A stretch of 64,000 bases of DNA from Rhodoferax potami (GTDB lineage: Bacteria; Pseudomonadota; Gammaproteobacteria; Burkholderiales; Burkholderiaceae_C). The notes under the pieces are model-generated. The model had not been told where the DNA came from and did not search any database. It saw only the letters and a program-made list of their open reading frames with translations. Positions 8,761 through 19,110 of this stretch are shown in pieces. Where the stretch lies: positions 2,542,001 through 2,606,000 of the forward strand of contig NZ_JAVBIJ010000001.1 of NCBI RefSeq assembly GCF_032193765.1, written 5' to 3'. How positions within the stretch are numbered: position 1 is the first letter of the stretch; the number at the start of each line of letters is the position of its first letter. A program made the translations under genes and the position numbers.

Positions 8761-10379
8761 GTTGTCCCTGCAAAACCCCTGCAACCCGCATGAACGCTTG
8801 TGATCTGGGGTGATTCCGGATGGTCAGAACTCTCAAATAGATATTCAATGGAGTCTGTTTTCTGGGAGTTTTTGAAAGCAGCGCCATGACCGATGACTTT
8901 TTCCGCAACCGCCTGGATCAGATGATCGATTTGCGCCACCCTCTGGCGGTGCTTGCTAACCGCATGCCTTGGCAAGAGATCGAAGCCTCCCTCGTCCAGC
9001 GCTGGGCACGCCAGGTCAAGTCTGGCAAGAAGATAGAAGACTTGGACTTGTTTGGTCCGGTCTCGGCCGTTGCCGGTGGCGGCGTCTCCAATGCCGGCCG
9101 TCCCCGTCTGCCCACCCGGTTAATGGTTGCCTTGCTGTACCTCAAGCATGCGTTCAATGAGAGCGACGAGGACGTGATCCAGCGCTGGGGTGAGACCCCC
9201 ACTTGGCAGTACTTTTCTGGCAACGAATACTTTGAACACCAGTGGCCGTGCGACCCGACACAACTGGGGCGCTTTCGTAAAGCTCTGGGCGAAGAAGGCG
9301 TGGAAGAACTGCTGGCCCGCACCATGGAAGTGGCGGTCACCCTCAAGCTGATTGCCAAGAAAGAATTGACCCGCATGATCGTGGACTCCACGGTGCAAGA
9401 AAAAGCTGTGGCACATCCCACCGACAGCAAGCTGCTGGAGACCGCCCGATCCAAGGTGGTCGAGTTGGCCAAAGCCAATGGCATCGAGCTCAAACAGACC
9501 TACGCCAAAGAAGGCCAACTGCTGGGCTACAAGGCTGGGCGCTATGCCCATGCCCGCCAGTTCAAGCGCATGCGCAAAGCCATCAAACGCCAGCGCACCA
9601 TCGTTGGACGGCTGCAGCGCGAGGTGGCTCGCAAGATGACCACGCTCAGCCAAGCCATACAAGAGACCTTGGGCCAGACCTTGGACAAGGCCAAACGCTT
9701 GGTCACGCAGACCGGCAGTCGCAAGGCAGTGGACAACCGCGCCAAGCTCTACAGCTGGCATGCGCCCGAGGTGGAGTGCATCTCAAAAGGCAAGAGCCGC
9801 AATCCGTACGAGTTCGGCGTGAAGGTGGGTCTGGCCATGACGCTCAAGGGCAATTTGATCGTGGGAGCCAGGAGCTTTCCCGGTAACCCGTATGACGGGC
9901 ACACCATGCACGAGCAGATCGAGCAAAGCGCTATCCTGATGCAAGGCTTGGGGGTCAAGCCCGAGGTGGTGTACGCAGACTTGGGCTACCGGGGTGTGGA
10001 CAAAGACAACCCGGACATTGAGATCAAACACCGGGGCAAGGACAAGCGGTTGACCGATGAAGAGCGCAGACTGCTCAAACGGCGCCAAGCGATCGAGCCG
10101 ATCATCGGGCACCTCAAAGCGGATCACCGCATGGACCGCTGCCACCTCAAAGGCTCAGCAGGCGATGCACTGCACGCGGTGCTGTGCGCGGCGGGCTACA
10201 ACATCCGCTGGCTGCTGCGGATGATCGCCCGGAAAGGCCTGGGCCTTTTGTTGTGCCTGCTGCAGGTGAGCGGTTTGACGGGCTTGTTTGAGAAATTGGC
10301 CAAAATCATCGGCCTCAACCGACTGCAAGGCTCAGATCGGCGCTGGGGGGTGGCTTGAAGTGAATTTTGCAGGGACGAC
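8761..10379 (+). mobile_element. IS5-like element, 1,619 bp, intact copy C
   Basis: The ends are GTTGTCCCTGCAAAA (8761) and the complement of GTCGTCCCTGCAAAA (ending 10379), matching at 14 of 15 bases. The flanks are TTACTTA on the left and TAAGTAA on the right, which fits insertion at TA inside a palindromic TTACTTAAGTAA, though a longer duplication is absent. The right end sits inside an IS21 istA remnant. The family call (IS5-like, DUF772 plus DDE_Tnp_1) comes from the protein; the subgroup is not certain. Confidence 0.9.
8886..10358 (+). CDS. IS5-like transposase, full length (copy C)
   Basis: 490-residue transposase. Residues ~1-200 hold the N-terminal DUF772-type region (DDFFRNRLDQMIDLRHPLA, GRPRLPTRLMVALLYLKHAF). 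The catalytic core has candidate Asp residues in MIVDSTVQEKA and VVYADLGYRGVD, and a Glu in the QAIEPIIGHLKADHRMDRC segment. A basic helix-rich insertion (~residues 220-290) separates the first two. The frame is intact and identical to the copy at 23857, so at least two potentially active genes exist here. Confidence 0.9.
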   Translation: MTDDFFRNRLDQMIDLRHPLAVLANRMPWQEIEASLVQRWARQVKSGKKIEDLDLFGPVSAVAGGGVSNAGRPRLPTRLMVALLYLKHAFNESDEDVIQRWGETPTWQYFSGNEYFEHQWPCDPTQLGRFRKALGEEGVEELLARTMEVAVTLKLIAKKELTRMIVDSTVQEKAVAHPTDSKLLETARSKVVELAKANGIELKQTYAKEGQLLGYKAGRYAHARQFKRMRKAIKRQRTIVGRLQREVARKMTTLSQAIQETLGQTLDKAKRLVTQTGSRKAVDNRAKLYSWHAPEVECISKGKSRNPYEFGVKVGLAMTLKGNLIVGARSFPGNPYDGHTMHEQIEQSAILMQGLGVKPEVVYADLGYRGVDKDNPDIEIKHRGKDKRLTDEERRLLKRRQAIEPIIGHLKADHRMDRCHLKGSAGDALHAVLCAAGYNIRWLLRMIARKGLGLLLCLLQVSGLTGLFEKLAKIIGLNRLQGSDRRWGVA

Positions 10380-11244
10380 TAAGTAACTGCCGTTGCAACT
10401 CCTGAAGTGGCTCGGGCATGGTCTTGAAGGGGGCGCCGTTGCGCAGGGCACCGGGCTTGCGCTCTATCAGGCTGATGTAGTGGCGCCAGTCATAGAAGGT
10501 CTGATCACGCTCAAAGCTGCGAACCAGATCAACCACTTCGCCGTGGCTGTCCACCACGCGAAGGAATTCTGGATACGCCCGCAGACTCACTACCGTGTTC
10601 ACCCATTCGCAAGGCACGCTGTAGCGGTTGCGCTGGAAGTGGATCAGCGCCGTGGAGGTGACCCGCAAAGGTTGCTCCACATAGCCGTCAAATGCCTTGG
10701 GCAAGGCCAACAGGCGGCTACGCTCATCCTGCATGACGTCGGCTACTGTGAGCTCCGGCCAGTCCGGGTGGCTCAGTTCTGCCCAACTGTCCTGACAGGC
10801 CTGCAGCAACCAGTCATTGAGCTCGGCAAGACTGGTCCAGCGCTTCTCGGCCGCTTCCCGCCAGATGTGCCGACGCCGGTCCTGGACATTCTTCTCCACG
10901 CGCCCCTTCTCCCAGCCCGCTGCGCGGTTGCAGAACTCGGCCTCAAACAGGTAGTGCCCTGTCATCGATTCAAACCGGGCATTGACGCTGCGCTCCTTAC
11001 CTTTACCCACCTTGTCCACGGCCGTTCGCATGTTGTCGTAGATACCGCGCTTGGGCACGCCACCGAACACTTCAAAGGCCTTGGTATGCGCATCAAACAG
11101 CATCTCGTGGGACTGGGTGAAGTACGCCACCAGCACGAATGCCCGACTGGCCGCCAGCTTGGTGTGCGCCACTTCCAGACGTTTGCGTAAGCCCCCAATT
11201 ACTACGTATTCGCAGCTCCAGTCAAACTGGAATGCCTCGCCGAG
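10380..11244 (-). pseudogene. IS21-type istA remnant (truncated at both ends)
   Basis: The frame encodes a mid-to-C-terminal IstA segment with the catalytic residues D (EAFQFDWS), D (GIYDNMRTAVD) and E (KGRVEKNVQ), then the usual C-terminal region (RNRYSVPCEW). Its C-terminus is cut by IS5-like copy C at 10379/10380. Its N-terminus is cut by the IS21 element that begins at 11245. The protein differs clearly from the IstA at 12212-13297 and at 29490-31022, so it represents a third IS21 lineage. It is not functional. Confidence 0.85.
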
Positions 11245-11350
11245 TGTCAAACGCAGTTTCGATTTGATACAGCTGTCGAACGCAAACGCGGCATGGATTT
11301 GATACACCGTTGTGTGGGGCGATTGTCTGTTTTGTCTTTGCTTGTCTTTC

Positions 11351-11380
11351 AAGCAGTCAGTGGCTCGCCACTGACTGCTT
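11351..11380. terminator. Perfect hairpin after istB
   Basis: The arms AAGCAGTCAGTGGC and GCCACTGACTGCTT are perfectly complementary over 14 bp around a 2-nt loop. It lies 8 bp past the istB stop (11388) on the minus strand. No T run follows, so it may be a stem that stabilises the 3' end, a factor-dependent terminator or a barrier to transcription from outside the element. Confidence 0.5.
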
Positions 11381-11387
11381 GGCGCCC

Positions 11388-13297
<1,910 letters not shown>

Positions 13298-13382
13298 CCA
13301 TGGTTCGGATGGCTTGGCACGTTAGTCGAGGTGTATCAATTCCTCACCGCGTTTGCGTGTCATTTTCATACTGCGCGTGACA

Positions 13383-14531
13383 CCGGTGTTTGATCTCAAT
13401 GTCCGGGTTGTCTTTGTCCACACCCCGGTAGCCCAAGTCTGCGTACACCACCTCGGGCTTGACCCCCAAGCCTTGCATCAGGATAGCGCTTTGCTCGATC
13501 TGCTCGTGCATGGTGTGCCCGTCATACGGGTTACCGGGAAAGCTCCTGGCTCCCACGATCAAATTGCCCTTGAGCGTCATGGCCAGACCCACCTTCACGC
13601 CGAACTCGTACGGATTGCGGCTCTTGCCTTTTGAGATGCACTCCACCTCGGGCGCATGCCAGCTGTAGAGCTTGGCGCGGTTGTCCACTGCCTTGCGACT
13701 GCCGGTCTGCGTGACCAAGCGTTTGGCCTTGTCCAAGGTCTGGCCCAAGGTCTCTTGTATGGCTTGGCTGAGCGTGGTCATCTTGCGAGCCACCTCGCGC
13801 TGCAGCCGTCCAACGATGGTGCGCTGGCGTTTGATGGCTTTGCGCATGCGCTTGAACTGGCGGGCATGGGCATAGCGCCCAGCCTTGTAGCCCAGCAGTT
13901 GGCCTTCTTTGGCGTAGGTCTGTTTGAGCTCGATGCCATTGGCTTTGGCCAACTCGACCACCTTGGATCGGGCGGTCTCCAGCAGCTTGCTGTCGGTGGG
14001 ATGTGCCACAGCTTTTTCTTGCACCGTGGAGTCCACGATCATGCGGGTCAATTCTTTCTTGGCAATCAGCTTGAGGGTGACCGCCACTTCCATGGTGCGG
14101 GCCAGCAGTTCTTCCACGCCTTCTTCGCCCAGAGCTTTACGAAAGCGCCCCAGTTGTGTCGGGTCGCACGGCCACTGGTGTTCAAAGTATTCGTTGCCAG
14201 AAAAGTACTGCCAAGTGGGGGTCTCACCCCAGCGCTGGATCACGTCCTCGTCGCTCTCATTGAACGCATGCTTGAGGTACAGCAAGGCAACCATTAACCG
14301 GGTGGGCAGACGGGGACGGCCGGCATTGGAGACGCCGCCACCGGCAACGGCCGAGACCGGACCAAACAAGTCCAAGTCTTCTATCTTCTTGCCAGACTTG
14401 ACCTGGCGTGCCCAGCGCTGGACGAGGGAGGCTTCGATCTCTTGCCAAGGCATGCGGTTAGCAAGCACCGCCAGAGGGTGGCGCAAATCGATCATCTGAT
14501 CCAGGCGGTTGCGGAAAAAGTCATCGGTCAT
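13383..14531 (-). pseudogene. IS5-like transposase lacking its C-terminus (copy D)
   Basis: The start ATG at 14531 and the first ~383 codons match the intact 490-aa protein, including both catalytic Asp regions. The frame then reads through the IS21 end (IKHRCHAQYENDTQTR) and stops at 13344. The Glu-containing segment and C-terminal helices are lost, so it should be inactive. Confidence 0.9.
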
Positions 14532-14656
14532 GGCGCTGCTTTCAAAAACTCCCAGAAAACAGACTCCATTGAATATCTATTTGAGAGTTCTGACCATCCG
14601 GAATCACCCCAGATCACAAGCGTTCATGCGGGTTGCAGGGGTTTTGCAGGGACAAC
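13383..14656 (-). mobile_element. IS5-like element, truncated copy D
   Basis: It matches the intact element from the 5' terminal repeat (ending 14656) through 1,274 bp and stops at 13383, where IS21 element no. 1 ends. The 3' 345 bp and the 3' terminal repeat are missing. The right flank leads into 31 bp of unassigned DNA and then an IS66 element. Confidence 0.9.
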
Positions 14657-14773
14657 CAATTCCTCCTGTTCCATTTGCGCTTGATGAGTAACCGGTCACT
14701 GTCCGGCGTTCTTGCGAACTGATTGCAGGTACCAAAGAATGCGCCCTGATCAACAAACAGGACGGGGTCGGAT

Positions 14774-15112
14774 ATGGAAGAGACGCAGAGCGTGCTCAGG
14801 CGTGCAGTGTTGAGTGAACAGACTTGGGCTGAGGTACTGGATCGTTTTGACCGCGCTGGATTGACGATAGATAAATTTTGCAGCCGCGAAGGCATCAGTC
14901 GCAGCAGCCTTGCTCGCCGACGCACGCTTAGGAATAAACAGAGGGGAATCGCGTCCCCGCTGCGAACGAACAAGGTAGCCCCCACCACCGTGCCGAAGGC
15001 GGCGTTCGTTGATCTGGGCGACCTTGCTGGAGTGCACGGCAGCGGCAATGGAGCCATGGGGTTACGCATCGAACTCGGCTCGGGCATGAGTTTGCATCTG
15101 GTACGCCGGTAA
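14774..15112 (+). CDS. tnpA: IS66 accessory protein TnpA
   Basis: 112 residues. A helix-turn-helix near residues 15-50 (WAEVLDRFDRAGLTIDKFCSREGISRSSL... spacing) matches the IS66 OrfA/TnpA family, which binds DNA and is required for efficient transposition. Its stop overlaps the tnpB start by one base (TAATG), indicating coupling. The length is normal. Confidence 0.85.
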   Translation: MEETQSVLRRAVLSEQTWAEVLDRFDRAGLTIDKFCSREGISRSSLARRRTLRNKQRGIASPLRTNKVAPTTVPKAAFVDLGDLAGVHGSGNGAMGLRIELGSGMSLHLVRR

Positions 15113-15459
15113 TGTTCTTTCCCGAGGGCCGCATTCGCGTGTTCCTGTATGGCCAAGCTGCCGATATGCGCCAGTCCTACGACGGCTTGTACGCTCTGGC
15201 ACGCCAGGGGTTTGAAGTGGATGTGCTGGCCGGACACATGTTTGTTTTCATCAACCGGCGGCAAACACAGATGAAGGTGCTGTACTTTGACCGCAGCGGC
15301 TGGTGCCTGTGGTGCAAGCGTTTGGAGAGCGGCAAGTTCTCCCGTAAAGGCGTTCAAGGCGGCAGTGGCGAGATCGACTGCACGGCGCTCAAACTGATGC
15401 TCGAAGGCATCGAAGTGCGCCGACGCCACAAACGCTACCAACACCCTGCGCGGAGGTGA
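15112..15459 (+). CDS. tnpB: IS66 accessory protein TnpB
   Basis: 115 residues of the IS66 Orf2 family. Diagnostic parts are VFLYGQAADMRQSYDGLYAL near the start, GHMFVFINRR in the middle and MKVLYFDRSGWCLWCKRLE afterwards. Its biochemical role is not established; it is needed for IS66 transposition. It sits between tnpA (TAATG overlap) and tnpC (69 bp downstream). Confidence 0.95.
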   Translation: MFFPEGRIRVFLYGQAADMRQSYDGLYALARQGFEVDVLAGHMFVFINRRQTQMKVLYFDRSGWCLWCKRLESGKFSRKGVQGGSGEIDCTALKLMLEGIEVRRRHKRYQHPARR

Positions 15460-15528
15460 CGATGTGCCCATTTTCAATCCGGAGAAGCACTCTTTTGCTT
15501 TGTCCCTAAAGGCCGCAAGATAAGGCCC

Positions 15529-17130
15529 ATGTCGATGCCCAATACCAGCACTCCCACATTTACCGTCGAAACGGTCATGGGGCTGTCGCCGCAGAGCATC
15601 GCGCAGACACTGCAAGCACAGGCCGCCAGCATCAGCGCGCTGGAGCAGCAGCTCGAATGGTTCAAACGCCAACTCTTTGGCAAGAAGAGCGAGCGCTTTG
15701 CACCCTTGCCCGATGCGCAGCAAATGCACCTGGGGCAACTCCTGGGCGACCTCCCTGCCACTGATGCGCCCGAAGCCGACTCCGACTCCAACACCATCCC
15801 TGCACACCAGCGACGCAAACCCCGCAGCAACTTTGCCGACGAGGGCACGCCCGCATCGTTCTTTGACGAAACCAAGGTGCCCGTGCACACCATCGAGCTG
15901 GCCAACCCCGAGACCAAAGACCTCTCGCCCGATCAGTACGAGGTTGTCAGCCAGAAGGTCAGCCACCGCTTGGCACAGCGCCCCGGTGCCTATGTGGTGC
16001 TGAAGTATGTGCGCTCTGTCATCAAGCGCCACAACACGCAAACCCTGCACTGTGCGGGCGCGCCAACAGGCATCATTGAGAGCAGCCGCGCTGACGTGAG
16101 CTTGCTCGCAGGCGTTGTTGTTGACAAGTTTGCCTGGCACATTCCGCTGTACCGGCAGCACCAGCGCCTGAGCCAAGCGGGCTTCAAACTCAGCCGGGCG
16201 TGGCTGACGCAACTGGCGCAAAAGACCATTTCCCTGCTGGAGCCGATTTACGACACGCAGCTCGAGTCGATCCGCAACAGCCGGGTCAAGGCAATGGACG
16301 AGACCCCCATCAAGGCCGGGCGCAGTGGGCCCTGCAAGATGAAGTCGGCCTACTTCTGGCCTGTGTACGGCGAACTCGATGAGGTGTGCTTTGCCTATTT
16401 CGAGTCGCGCCGCCACGAGCACGTACAGCAGGCATTGGGGCTGCCAGGGGCCACAGATGCCGTGCTGCTCACTGACGGCTATGAGGCCTATGCACGTTAC
16501 GCTGCCAAGACCGGCATTACGCATGCCCAATGCTGGGCGCACTGCAGGCGTGGCTTCTTTGAAGCTCTAGGGGCCGAGCCACAGGCCGCTGGCCAGGCGC
16601 TGCAGCAAATTGGCGAGATTTACGCCCAGGAAGAAGCCATTCGTGAACGTGACCTCTACGGGGATGCCAAACGAGAGCACCGTCTAAGCCACAGCAAACC
16701 GCTGGTGCAGAACTTCTTTGAATGGGTGGATTTGCAGTTCGAGCGGCAAGGCTTCCTGCCCAGCAATCCGTTGACCAAGGCATTGGCCTATGCACGCGAG
16801 CGCCGCGCGCAACTGCAGGTGTTTCTGGGCGATGCGGATGCGGCCATGGATACGAACCATCTGGAACGCGCCTTGCGCGCGATACCAATGGGCAGGCGCA
16901 ATTGGTTGTTCTGCTGGACGGAGGTGGGCGCCAAGCACGCGGGCATCATGCAGAGCCTGATCGTGACATGCCGTTTACATGACATTGACCCCTACACCTA
17001 CCTGGTTGATGTCTTGCAACGCGTAGGCCACCACCCCGCCTCCAGGGTTTCAGAACTGACGCCTCGTCAATGGAAGCAGCACTTCGCCGAGAATACATTG
17101 CGTTCACCATTACACGGTTTGGTAACGTAG
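15529..17130 (+). CDS. tnpC: IS66 transposase TnpC
   Basis: 533-residue transposase. An N-terminal leucine-rich coiled segment (LQAQAASISALEQQLEWFKRQ, split here only as a description) precedes LFGKKSERF and a variable region. The DDE core shows D in KAMDETPIK, D in LLTDGYEAYARYA and E in TNHLERALR, and the IS66 C-terminal domain (GRRNWLFCWTEVGAKHAG) ends the protein. Full length, no frameshift. Confidence 0.95.
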   Translation: MSMPNTSTPTFTVETVMGLSPQSIAQTLQAQAASISALEQQLEWFKRQLFGKKSERFAPLPDAQQMHLGQLLGDLPATDAPEADSDSNTIPAHQRRKPRSNFADEGTPASFFDETKVPVHTIELANPETKDLSPDQYEVVSQKVSHRLAQRPGAYVVLKYVRSVIKRHNTQTLHCAGAPTGIIESSRADVSLLAGVVVDKFAWHIPLYRQHQRLSQAGFKLSRAWLTQLAQKTISLLEPIYDTQLESIRNSRVKAMDETPIKAGRSGPCKMKSAYFWPVYGELDEVCFAYFESRRHEHVQQALGLPGATDAVLLTDGYEAYARYAAKTGITHAQCWAHCRRGFFEALGAEPQAAGQALQQIGEIYAQEEAIRERDLYGDAKREHRLSHSKPLVQNFFEWVDLQFERQGFLPSNPLTKALAYARERRAQLQVFLGDADAAMDTNHLERALRAIPMGRRNWLFCWTEVGAKHAGIMQSLIVTCRLHDIDPYTYLVDVLQRVGHHPASRVSELTPRQWKQHFAENTLRSPLHGLVT

Positions 17131-17322
17131 GCAATAACGCTGGCCAGTGACCGGTTACCCTGAGATGACCGAACCTTAAGCTCGCTTTAAGCCCGCTTTT
17201 TTAGAATTGAAGCTTCTTCAACATCGGGAATCAGCTTTATGAATTTCAAAAAAACGGCAGATCGGGGTTGTAAGCCCAAACCTGATTTTTTTCCGAGGGT
17301 GTCTCAGTGACTGCCGCTTGGT

Positions 17323-19026
17323 TCAGCGCGCCTGTCCGCCGAAAGCTGCACCTAGTTGCTTCGCCCGCTTTTCCTCGTCGGTGTGCAGATAGATCGAGGT
17401 GGTCGACAGGGAAGCGTGACGGAGGTTGTCGCGGACCGTAGTGAGGTCCACCCCACGCTCCAGGGCGTGAGTGGCATGTGTGTGCCTCATCCAATGCGGG
17501 CTGGCCCGCCGCAGCTTCTCGGCGGTCGCCGGGCTCTGCTCCCGGATCACGTCCGCCACCTGGACGAAGAACCGTTTCATGACTGTCCACAGCCTCGGGG
17601 CCGTGATGCCCGTTGCGCTGTCCTGCTCCAGACTGCCCAATAGCGGGGTCGATGGAGCCCATCTGGACCGGGTGGTCGGCAGCCGGCGCTGCGCCAGATA
17701 TCGGTCGAGCGCGGCACGCGCCATCGGCGGCAGGGCCACCTTGCCCGATTTGCCCCCCTTGCCGACCAAGTGCAGCCAGCGGTCACCCTTGGGGTCTTCC
17801 TCGATCATGCCAAGCTTGGCGTGGACAAGTTCGCTGGCTCGCAGCCCGGTGGCGTAGGCGAAGTCGAGCACGAAGCGCAGCCGATGGGCGGCCGCCAGCT
17901 CCCAACCGTAGGACCATTCCAGCGCCTCGGCGACGGCCTGGATCATCGACCATTCGCCCTCGGTGAAGGCCCGCATGGCTGCACGCGTATCGCCTTTGGC
18001 GACGCCGCGCACCTTGATGCCGGCGAACGGGTTGGTCAGTACATAGCGCTGCTGCATCAGCCATCGATACAGCGCACCGAGTACCGATAGCGAATACGCT
18101 ATCGAGCGAGATGACAGGTCGCCCGCAAATGGTCGCCACTGCGGTGACGCGCGCGGCCGCGGCGGCCCGATCCACCGCCCGCGCGGCGACGGATGCCTCA
18201 GAAACGCACGGTAGGCCACCGCATCCTCGGTCGTCAGCGACGACAAGGCCCGCCTACGCTCGACGATCGCCCACAGGATCAGCCGTTCGGCTTCCTTGCG
18301 GTAGGCGTTCTTGGTGGCTGGCGATTCGTGCAATGCGAGCCAAGCCTGCACGGCCTCATAGTCGTTGTCTGCGGTGAGCGTGCATGTCGAACGCGGTGCG
18401 CGGAACGTTCCGCGCGAACCGTCGACCTCGTGCGGCACCGCCAGCTGCTCCCAAGGCGAGAGGTCCTGTGGCGCCTGGGCGACTACGAGCGCGCGGGCGC
18501 GCTCGGTTAGCTTCGGATGTGCCGCGAAGAAAGCCTCGATCTTCCGAGCGCCGGCCACCCCCAGATCGGGGACCGCAGCCCACCAGCGGCGCCGACGCGG
18601 GATGCGCACCGTCAACGCAGCCAATGTTTTGATGCCCTGCGTCTGCAGGGCGCGCACGGCGCGTGGCTCCAGCCACTGCGCGAGGTCGTCGCCGATCAGC
18701 GGTTCAGGCGTCGGCAATGACGGCAGCAACTCGATCGCGCGCGACACCGCGCGGGCATGCTTGCTGCGCTCGGACACCGGGTGACCGAACAGTGCCGCGA
18801 AATCCTCACGGTGCCGCCCCCTGGCCAGCGAGATCAGCTGGCGCCGAATGGCGCCGAGGATGCCTCGTGAGGACTGGCCGTCGGCCTTGGTGTGCCCGAG
18901 ATAACGGGCCACGGCCTGGCGGGCGGACAAGCCTTCATACCAAGCCCGCAGCGCGGCCAGCGATGCCGCATCCGGCAGGCATTTGGAGTCCGCGCCTTCA
19001 GGATGCGAGGGCTGGCGTGTTTTCAC
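17323..19026 (-). CDS. Tyrosine recombinase, DUF3701-type N-terminus (left of a divergent pair)
   Basis: 567 residues from GTG 19026. That start is chosen because it aligns with the ATG of the paralogue at 19111, including a shared upstream TCTAAACTGGC; an upstream TTG at 19062 is possible. The N-terminal ~190 residues resemble DUF3701 with a helix-hairpin-like part (LAALTVRIPRRRRWWAAVPDLG). A SAM-like core-binding region follows. The C-terminal integrase domain has Arg in YATGLRASE, Lys in GKGGKSGK, HxxR in HWMRHTHATHAL, His in LRHASLSTTS and Tyr in IYLHT, a full catalytic set. GC and codon use look richer than in the right-hand partner. Substrate sites unknown. Confidence 0.85.
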   Translation of the reverse strand: MKTRQPSHPEGADSKCLPDAASLAALRAWYEGLSARQAVARYLGHTKADGQSSRGILGAIRRQLISLARGRHREDFAALFGHPVSERSKHARAVSRAIELLPSLPTPEPLIGDDLAQWLEPRAVRALQTQGIKTLAALTVRIPRRRRWWAAVPDLGVAGARKIEAFFAAHPKLTERARALVVAQAPQDLSPWEQLAVPHEVDGSRGTFRAPRSTCTLTADNDYEAVQAWLALHESPATKNAYRKEAERLILWAIVERRRALSSLTTEDAVAYRAFLRHPSPRGRWIGPPRPRASPQWRPFAGDLSSRSIAYSLSVLGALYRWLMQQRYVLTNPFAGIKVRGVAKGDTRAAMRAFTEGEWSMIQAVAEALEWSYGWELAAAHRLRFVLDFAYATGLRASELVHAKLGMIEEDPKGDRWLHLVGKGGKSGKVALPPMARAALDRYLAQRRLPTTRSRWAPSTPLLGSLEQDSATGITAPRLWTVMKRFFVQVADVIREQSPATAEKLRRASPHWMRHTHATHALERGVDLTTVRDNLRHASLSTTSIYLHTDEEKRAKQLGAAFGGQAR

Positions 19027-19030
19027 GAAG

Positions 19031-19106
19031 GCCAGTTTAGACACAAAATAGTGATATTTCAATAAGAAGGCTTATCACAGCCGTAATTCCATTATTCTAA
19101 ACTGGC
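19031..19106. promoter_or_regulatory. Symmetric divergent control region between two recombinase genes
   Basis: GCCAGTTTAGA (19031-19041) and its exact complement TCTAAACTGGC (19096-19106) face the two start codons, each leaving 4 nt before the start (GTG 19026, ATG 19111). Inside lies a second inverted pair, GTGATA (19051-19056) and TATCAC (19073-19078). Neither start has a clear Shine-Dalgarno sequence. The GCTTATCA at 19070 is also the half-site of the palindrome before the toxin gene (20878-20904). It may be an operator, a pair of promoters or a recombination site. Confidence 0.6.
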
Positions 19107-19110
19107 ATCC

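Larger units (their letters stand above)
14688..17158 (+). mobile_element. IS66-family element, about 2.47 kb
   Basis: The ends GTAACCGGTCACTG (14688) and its complement ending at 17158 are perfect over 14 bp, and the three IS66 genes lie between them in order. The expected 8-bp target duplication is not present (left CTTGATGA, right CCTGAGAT), so one flank was probably exchanged after insertion. Confidence 0.9.

Noticed and set aside
14614..16542. 642-codon minus-strand frame
   Set aside because: It lies antisense to the IS66 genes tnpB and tnpC; a GC-rich shadow frame.
14680..17166. 8-bp IS66 target duplication
   Set aside because: The flanking octamers CTTGATGA and CCTGAGAT do not match.
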